The position numbers and the translations under genes are program-made. A stretch of 38,394 nucleotides of DNA from Bacillota bacterium (lineage in GTDB: Bacteria > Bacillota > Bacilli > Bacillales > Cytobacillaceae): positions 1-38,394 of the forward strand of contig JAEWIG010000205.1 of NCBI GenBank assembly GCA_023387295.1. Reading direction: 5' to 3'. Shown piece after piece: positions 32,842 through 38,394 of the stretch (the stretch's first letter is position 1; every line of letters begins with the position of its first letter). The notes below the pieces were generated by a model. That model was not told where the DNA came from and made no database searches. It saw nothing but the letters and a program-made list of their open reading frames with translations.

Positions 32842-33916
32842 AAGAGACTCTTTCCTTTCGTTGCAAAAGAACAGCTGCAATGACGATGACGCCTTTGAAG
32901 GCTTCACGTAAAAATGGTGGGACACCGAATAAATTTAAAAGGTTATTCATGACCGCGATTATAAGCATGCCGTACACGGTTCCGAGAATAAATCCCCTTC
33001 CTCCCATCATGCTTGTCCCGCCTACAACCGCCGCAGCAATTGCATCCATTTCCATTCCACGCCCAGCATTTGAAAAGTCCATCGAACCGATTCGAGATAC
33101 TTGAATAATAGCAGCAATTGCAACTAGCAGCCCCATCAACGAATAAACACGGAGCTTTACCTTTTCAACATTGACACCAGAAAGACGTGCAGCTCGTTCA
33201 TTCGAGCCGACTGCAATAATTTGTCGCCCAAAAGTCGTTCGCTTTGAAACATAGTAAAGAATATAAGCTATAATTGCCCAATAAACGATCGGCATAATCA
33301 TATAACTACCCATTTTAAAACTGGCTATTTGAAGAAATTCACTCGGAACTGCTGGGTTATAGCCTTGCATAAAGTGCTGCGTCACACTTCGGAGAATTAA
33401 CATTGCTCCTAGAGTTGCAATGAATGGTGGAACATTCCCTTTTGTAATCGAAACACCGATTAGCGAACCAAGCAAATACCCGAATAGAAGTACAAGGACA
33501 ATCGTTAACATATATGCTGGGAGACCAGTAATCCCAACTATAGCAAGCAGCCCTTTCGTACCTGTATCAAGCAGCATCATTGCAAACGCACCAGTCATTA
33601 CGAGCGTTGAACCGACCGCTAGATCAATTCCACCAGTCATAATAACAAAGGTCATACCTAATGCGACTATCCCAATGCTTGCGTTATTTCTTAATATATT
33701 TATCCAGTTATTCGTCCATGCTTGAAACCATTCACCAAACGAATTGTAATCAAAGCCAAGCACGAGTGTTTGCAAAATAACCATAATGACAAGGGCAATC
33801 ATAATGCTAAATAGCGGATCCGTTTGCCACTTTTCTTTGAATTTCCGCATGAAATTTCGTTTATGCTTTTGATCAATTGGACTTCGCTGATGATTGATCG
33901 GAGGATTTTCGCTCAT
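32840..33916 (-). CDS. Ribose-type ABC transporter permease
   Basis: 358 residues, RbsC/BPD_transp_2 family, about eight to ten membrane helices. Motifs: NASIGIVALGMTFVIMTGGIDLAVG, GAMLILRSVTQHFM, FGRQIIAVGSNERAARLSGV (coupling helix) and AAAVVGGTSMMGGRG. GGAG precedes the ATG and the ATPase gene ends 23 bp upstream. Last gene of the operon. Confidence 0.92.
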   Translation of the reverse strand: MSENPPINHQRSPIDQKHKRNFMRKFKEKWQTDPLFSIMIALVIMVILQTLVLGFDYNSFGEWFQAWTNNWINILRNNASIGIVALGMTFVIMTGGIDLAVGSTLVMTGAFAMMLLDTGTKGLLAIVGITGLPAYMLTIVLVLLFGYLLGSLIGVSITKGNVPPFIATLGAMLILRSVTQHFMQGYNPAVPSEFLQIASFKMGSYMIMPIVYWAIIAYILYYVSKRTTFGRQIIAVGSNERAARLSGVNVEKVKLRVYSLMGLLVAIAAIIQVSRIGSMDFSNAGRGMEMDAIAAAVVGGTSMMGGRGFILGTVYGMLIIAVMNNLLNLFGVPPFLREAFKGVIVIAAVLLQRKERVS

Positions 33917-33939
33917 TCATCTCAGCTCCTTTCTCTTGT

Positions 33940-35421
33940 TCAATGTCCCCCTGTTGCTAGATGCATGATTTCATGTTCATTCATCTTCAAGCCTGCGACT
34001 TCCCCTTGAATAGCACCATGGTACATAACATAGGCACGATCACAAACGCGAATAATTTCATTTGCTTCGCTAGAAAGCACGACGATGGCAATATTTTCGT
34101 TCGCAAGCTCTAGAATGATGTCATAAATATCTTCCTTCGCGCCAACATCCACACCTTGTGTTGGATTATCTAATATAAGTAGCTTCGGACGAGCTGCTAG
34201 CCATTTTGCTAACACAACCTTTTGCTGATTTCCACCGGAAAGACTTGTAATCTTATCCGTAAGCTCCCCCATTTTTAAGCGGAGTGATGTTCGATGTTTC
34301 GAAAAAACATCCTCATGCTTTTTCTGATTAATAATCCCGTACTTTGAAAATTCCTCCCATGTTACGATTGAAGCATTTTCAATAATATCCAAATCTTTAA
34401 TAATAGCGTTTTCCTTTCGATTACGAGGAACGTATGCGATTCCTGAACTCTTTGCTACATTTGGTTGAGAAATCCTTATTTCGTTCCCTTCTAAAAAAAT
34501 CTTTCCACTCGTATGCGGCTGTGCCCCAAAAATCGCTTGAAAGAGCTCGCTCCTCCCATCACCAAGCAAACCTGTAAAGCCAACTATTTCTCCTGCGTTT
34601 ATCGCAAAGCTAATCTCACGAAAAATATGCTTATAAGAAAGCTGCTCGACTCGTAGTGTTTCTCTACCAAGTTTTTTCTCACGTACTAATGATTCTGTTC
34701 TTACTTCATGACCAACCATAAAACGCGCAAGCATGGGAGTCGTAACACCATGAACAGTTCCTTCTGCAACAAGGTTTCCATCACGAAGTACAACATAACG
34801 GTCGCAAATTTCCATTACTTCATTAAGCTTATGAGAGATAAAAATAATCCCGACATTTCGTTCCTTTAATGTTCTCATCATCTGAAAAACCCGAGCGATT
34901 TCATGTTCTGTTAATGAGGTGGTCGGTTCATCCATAATGATGATTGAAGCGTTTGTCATCATTGCCTTACATATTTCGATGATTTGCTTATAAGATGCAT
35001 CTAGCTCTCGTACAAGAAGTTTTGGATCTAGAGTTACATTCATTTCGGAGAAAATGTTTTCAGTTTCAGCAAGCATTTTCTCTAGGTCAAGGTTGCCTCT
35101 TTTCGTTTTTAATTCTCTGCCTAGAAACATATTTTCGTAGATAGGTAGATCATTAACTAGATTCAACTCTTGATGAATAAAAGCAATTCCAGCTCGTTGA
35201 GACTCTAATGGTGTCAGAAGCTCTACTTCTTTTTCATCAATATAAATAATTCCTGAATCCATCTGCAGGACACCACCGAGGATGTTCATGAGTGTTGACT
35301 TGCCAGCTCCGTTTTCCCCTAATAGGGCGCATATTTCTCCACCTTTAAGTGAAAAAGAAACATCCTTTAACACTTGATTGCTGCCAAATGATTTTTTTAT
35401 GTTCCTCATTTCGATGTTCAT
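33940..35421 (-). CDS. Ribose-type ABC transporter ATPase (tandem domains)
   Basis: About 493 residues from the ATG at 35421; an upstream GTG at 35436 is possible. Two nucleotide-binding domains as in RbsA/MglA. Domain 1 has Walker A LLGENGAGKST and Walker B IIIMDEPTTSL but a degenerate signature (LDASYKQ). Domain 2 has a degenerate Walker A (GLLGDGRSE), signature LSGGNQQKVVLAKWLA and LLILDNPTQGVDVGAK. This asymmetry is normal in the family. Confidence 0.93.
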   Translation of the reverse strand: MNIEMRNIKKSFGSNQVLKDVSFSLKGGEICALLGENGAGKSTLMNILGGVLQMDSGIIYIDEKEVELLTPLESQRAGIAFIHQELNLVNDLPIYENMFLGRELKTKRGNLDLEKMLAETENIFSEMNVTLDPKLLVRELDASYKQIIEICKAMMTNASIIIMDEPTTSLTEHEIARVFQMMRTLKERNVGIIFISHKLNEVMEICDRYVVLRDGNLVAEGTVHGVTTPMLARFMVGHEVRTESLVREKKLGRETLRVEQLSYKHIFREISFAINAGEIVGFTGLLGDGRSELFQAIFGAQPHTSGKIFLEGNEIRISQPNVAKSSGIAYVPRNRKENAIIKDLDIIENASIVTWEEFSKYGIINQKKHEDVFSKHRTSLRLKMGELTDKITSLSGGNQQKVVLAKWLAARPKLLILDNPTQGVDVGAKEDIYDIILELANENIAIVVLSSEANEIIRVCDRAYVMYHGAIQGEVAGLKMNEHEIMHLATGGH

Positions 35422-35494
35422 CTCTTTAGTTCCCACCTTTTTTCAAGGCTAACAAATCAAAATCCTACTAACTTTACAAAACATCCTACTAGAA

Positions 35495-35526
35495 AGAGAG
35501 GCTACAGCAATGCTATAACCCCTCTA
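35495..35526 (-). other. Hairpin between binding-protein and ATPase genes
   Basis: AGAGG and AGC pair with GCT and CCTCT across 35495-35526 with internal mismatches. A weak T-rich tail follows on the minus strand. Such hairpins between binding-protein and ATPase genes commonly favour a higher level of the binding protein. Confidence 0.45.
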
Positions 35527-35544
35527 TTCGCTAGCTTTACTAAA

Positions 35545-36501
35545 TTAATATGGTGAATTCTCATCTAAGAAATCTTTATGATTATCGCGATCAACAATGG
35601 TAGTTGGGATAACTGTTACTTTCTCCGCATCTTCACCCTTTAACACCTTTAAAGCTACATCTACTGCGTCTTTAACCATTCCTGGGCTATATAATGCAGA
35701 TTGAATCCAAATATCATTGTTTTCTGGCATCATCTTAAAGTATTCCTGCATACCGCCACCGCCCGTGACGACTTTAATATCGGTTCTTCCAGCTTCTTTA
35801 ATCGCTTGCAATACACCGATTGACGTTTCATCATCCATTGAATAAACAGCATCAATCTTGGCATTGCTTGTTAAAATATCAGCAAAGTCCTTCAATCCAT
35901 CTTCTCTCGTAAACTTCGTTGCATAGCTTAGTATATTTGTATTTGGAGCAATTTTTTCGATAGTTTCAACGAATCCTTTCTTTCTTAATTCAGAAACTGA
36001 GCCTGCAGTAGGAACTTCTAGCATGACAACTGTTCCGTCCTTACCGACTTTATCAACAATATAGTTTGCTCCTTGAATGCCCATATCTTCATTGTCCCCA
36101 GCAACACGGTAAACGCCATCAACATCAATCACGATGTCAAAGTTAACAATTTTAATTCCTTCATCTAAAGCTCGCTTAATGGGTACTTCCATCCCTTCCC
36201 ATTGTGGAAATGCAACAATAGCTTCAGCTCCCCATGTCATTAAATCATCTAATTGCGAAGTCATTTCTTCTGCATTGGTACTCGTTTGAATTTTGTATTC
36301 GATTTCACCAGAAAGCTCCTTTGCACGAGCTTCCGCATGATAAGCAACGGCTGCAACCCAGCCATGCGTAACAGCAGGTGCTAAAATACCAACCTTATAC
36401 TTTTTCCCATCTCCACTTCCCGCCTGCTCTGAGTTACATGCACTTAACAGTGGAATCAATATCAAACTAATCAACATTAATAATTTAATTCCTTTTTTCA
36501 T
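35545..36501 (-). CDS. Sugar-binding lipoprotein of ABC transporter
   Basis: 318 residues. Lipoprotein signal ending LLSAC (Cys ~22), then a periplasmic-binding-protein-like domain of the ribose type: YKVGILAPAVTHGWVAAVAY, LDDLMTWGAEAIVAFPQWEG, NFDIVIDVDGVYRVAGDNED and DAVYSMDDETSIGVLQAI. The ligand cannot be told; neighbours suggest a sugar, sugar acid or polyol. GGGAGG precedes the ATG. Confidence 0.9.
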   Translation of the reverse strand: MKKGIKLLMLISLILIPLLSACNSEQAGSGDGKKYKVGILAPAVTHGWVAAVAYHAEARAKELSGEIEYKIQTSTNAEEMTSQLDDLMTWGAEAIVAFPQWEGMEVPIKRALDEGIKIVNFDIVIDVDGVYRVAGDNEDMGIQGANYIVDKVGKDGTVVMLEVPTAGSVSELRKKGFVETIEKIAPNTNILSYATKFTREDGLKDFADILTSNAKIDAVYSMDDETSIGVLQAIKEAGRTDIKVVTGGGGMQEYFKMMPENNDIWIQSALYSPGMVKDAVDVALKVLKGEDAEKVTVIPTTIVDRDNHKDFLDENSPY

Positions 36502-36526
36502 CGAAATTGCCTCCCTAATTAGTTTT

Positions 36527-37522
36527 CTATTTTAATTTAATTACTTCCCCTGACATTAAAGACTGCTCAATAGCTATTAAAAGCTTTAACGTATAGAAAA
36601 CATCTGTTAATGGAATGACCTCATTACTTTTATTTTTTTCTATGCAGTATAGAAAATAGGAAAGCTCGTTTTGAAAAGCATCCTCATTTTCAACAGGAAT
36701 TGAAGTTACATTTTCCCCTTCATACAAAAATAGATAATTATTATTATTCAGTCTATTTTCGATATTTTTCCCCGCGGCAGAATGAAACTCAATCATCTCT
36801 TGTTTTCCTTGAACACGTAGTGCCATTGTAAATGGGAAGCCTAATGGCATGCGGTGAGATGCTTCGACAAATGCCTTTGCACCATTTTCAAATGAAAGGC
36901 TTGTCATCAAATGGTCCCATGTCCCATATTGATTTTTCGTTCCAACTGCATAAACAGACTCGACCTCACCGAGTAAATAAGTCGCAAAATCAATATCATG
37001 AATATGAAGATCAAACAAGGCCCCACCACTTTTCTCATGGTGTTTAAACCAATCACTCCATTGCGGGAATTGTCCTAATCGCTTTGCATGAAAAATTTCA
37101 ACATCTTCTAATTTTCCATTGTTATAATAATTTTTAATCAGCTTGTATTCAGGCCAGAATCGTAATACATGCCCAACGAATAAGTGTACATCATGTTTTT
37201 CAACTGCAGCGAAAATTCTCTCTGCAGACTCAAGGGATAAGGTTAATGGCTTTTCACAAATAATCTGTTTTCCTGCCTCAGCCGCTTGAATAATATATTG
37301 TTCGTGCAAATAGGTTGGTAAGCAAATGTCCACAATGTCAACTTCACTATTCTCTAGTACCTTGGAAAATTCGGTTACTATTTCATAACGCTCTCTAATT
37401 TCTGGACTAGTGATTTCACTTCGCGTACATATGGTTGTTACTTCCGCATTTTTTATCTGCTCATAAGCTTGAAGATGAGCTTTTCCAATAAAACCAAAGC
37501 CGATAATCGCTATCTTCTTCAT
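36527..37522 (-). CDS. Gfo/Idh/MocA-family oxidoreductase
   Basis: 331 residues. N-terminal Rossmann fold (IAIIGFGFIGKAHLQAYEQI), the EKP motif in ICEKPLTLSLES, and the C-terminal domain with FDLHIHDIDFATYLLGEVES carrying the probable catalytic His. Family members oxidise inositol, sugars or sugar acids with NAD(P). GGGAGGA precedes the ATG; it lies between the isomerase and the binding-protein genes, all on one strand. Confidence 0.9.
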   Translation of the reverse strand: MKKIAIIGFGFIGKAHLQAYEQIKNAEVTTICTRSEITSPEIRERYEIVTEFSKVLENSEVDIVDICLPTYLHEQYIIQAAEAGKQIICEKPLTLSLESAERIFAAVEKHDVHLFVGHVLRFWPEYKLIKNYYNNGKLEDVEIFHAKRLGQFPQWSDWFKHHEKSGGALFDLHIHDIDFATYLLGEVESVYAVGTKNQYGTWDHLMTSLSFENGAKAFVEASHRMPLGFPFTMALRVQGKQEMIEFHSAAGKNIENRLNNNNYLFLYEGENVTSIPVENEDAFQNELSYFLYCIEKNKSNEVIPLTDVFYTLKLLIAIEQSLMSGEVIKLK

Positions 37523-37559
37523 CGCTTCCTCCCTTCTAATCGGCAGTCACTAGTTGCTA

Positions 37560-38375
37560 TTAGTCGAGATTATCTGTAAGCTTTGCCAAATAATGATAGG
37601 ATTTTTTTACCGCATCATTCACTTCATGCAAGCTTCCAGGCCCAGCTGGGGTAAATTCAAGCTCTACACTAATCGGACCTTGATAATTTCCCTTTTGTAA
37701 TATGGAAAATACTTTCGGAAAATCAATTTCACCATCGCCAATCGCTGGAAAATTCCATTCATGATAAGCACCGAGTTTATCTTTTAGATGAACGAATTCC
37801 ACATAGTCGACTGAAGCTTGTAAATCATCATAGGGGAGCATATTCCCATAGAAAATGACATTTGCGGTATCGTAATTGATTTTCACCCTATCATGAAATG
37901 CTTTTGCCAGGCGCATGAGCGATATTCCGGTAGAATAATTATTACCATGTGTCTCAAGCACTAATTGTTTTCCATACTGCTCGCATTTCTCAACGACCGG
38001 CTGTATATTTTCGATTAGCTTTCTTTCATCCTCAATGACATCATGGTCATCATGTGTATCACCTGTTGCCGTAATGATATATGGACAATCGAATATGACT
38101 GCAAGCTCAATACTATTCAGTAAGTTCTTTACTCCATCTTCTTTCATAATATTGCTATGAGCACTAATTCCAACACATTTCATTCCATATTCTCGCAATA
38201 AATCCTTCACTTCTTCAAATCGCTTCGTTGAAAAATCAGGCAACACGTGCGCTGTATGATCGCGTACAGCTGCTAGTTCAATTTGCTTAAAGCCAGCTTT
38301 GCTTGCACCTTTTACTGCTTCTTCCAATGAAAAGCCATGATATGTATTTGAATTAATGGCGAGCTGCTGTAACAT
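37560..38375 (-). CDS. Sugar phosphate isomerase/epimerase-like TIM-barrel protein
   Basis: 271 residues, AP endonuclease 2/xylose-isomerase-like fold. Likely metal ligands: Glu in LVLETHGNN, Asp in KINYDTANVIFYG, His in FVHLKDKLGAYHEW and Glu in ISVELEFTPAGPG. Relatives include hydroxypyruvate isomerase, inosose dehydratase and ketose 3-epimerases. First visible gene of the operon; GAGGGG lies before the ATG, and the promoter is probably beyond 38394. Confidence 0.87.
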   Translation of the reverse strand: MLQQLAINSNTYHGFSLEEAVKGASKAGFKQIELAAVRDHTAHVLPDFSTKRFEEVKDLLREYGMKCVGISAHSNIMKEDGVKNLLNSIELAVIFDCPYIITATGDTHDDHDVIEDERKLIENIQPVVEKCEQYGKQLVLETHGNNYSTGISLMRLAKAFHDRVKINYDTANVIFYGNMLPYDDLQASVDYVEFVHLKDKLGAYHEWNFPAIGDGEIDFPKVFSILQKGNYQGPISVELEFTPAGPGSLHEVNDAVKKSYHYLAKLTDNLD

Positions 38376-38394
38376 GACACCCCTCCCTCTGTAA

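Overview
The window reads as chromosomal DNA of a low-GC Gram-positive spore-former of the Bacillaceae. Genes have strong AGGAGG-type ribosome binding sites, TTG and GTG starts, sigma-A promoters and U-tailed hairpin terminators. Families typical of Bacillus are present (YfmQ, a YhdP-like CNNM protein, PadR-HAAS-DUF4097, DUF2325, AI-2E exporter). Most genes lie on the minus strand. There is no rRNA, tRNA, CRISPR array or prophage. The only clear mobile DNA is the end of an IS256-type element at the left edge, which sits inside a tandem hairpin repeat.

Layout. 1-380: IS end and a three-unit 51-52 bp repeat. 417-3796: acylphosphatase, a DUF2325 coiled-coil protein with a small membrane partner, and a methyltransferase. 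4030-5911: a MerR gene whose start appears frameshifted, then a CNNM/CBS transporter with a hairpin between its Shine-Dalgarno and TTG start. 6086-8506: GMC oxidoreductase and a RimJ-like acetyltransferase. 8689-10667: a PadR-HAAS-DUF4097 operon with a consensus promoter covered by two palindromes. 10867-10986: six copies of a 20 bp repeat. 11115-18882: SelO AMPylase, GNAT, YdcF, TIGR01777 epimerase, P-loop kinase-like protein, small membrane proteins, YfmQ, a secreted anchored protein and a methyltransferase.

19070-29734 is the most interesting block: fhs, fchA, a TSUP permease, ftcD, folC, folT and a formate/nitrite channel, preceded by a 1003-residue SARP/MalT-like regulator (winged helix, BTAD, ATPase, TPR). 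Together they would move a formimino group onto tetrahydrofolate, deaminate it and release formate through formate-THF ligase run in reverse with ATP gain, while the folate genes supply polyglutamylated cofactor and the channel removes formate. Both putative promoters of the block carry the layout of Streptomyces SARP sites: two heptamers 11 bp apart, with the second 8 bp before the -10. One of them is overlapped by a near-consensus CcpA cre site.

30053-32784: an AI-2E-family exporter, then a DUF4097 lipoprotein divergent from a MerR activator, with a 19 bp-spacer MerR-type promoter between them. 32840-38375: a ribose-type ABC transporter with a Gfo/Idh/MocA dehydrogenase and a TIM-barrel isomerase, probably a sugar or polyol catabolic operon whose promoter lies beyond the right edge. 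Functions are assigned by motif recognition only; no database search was possible.
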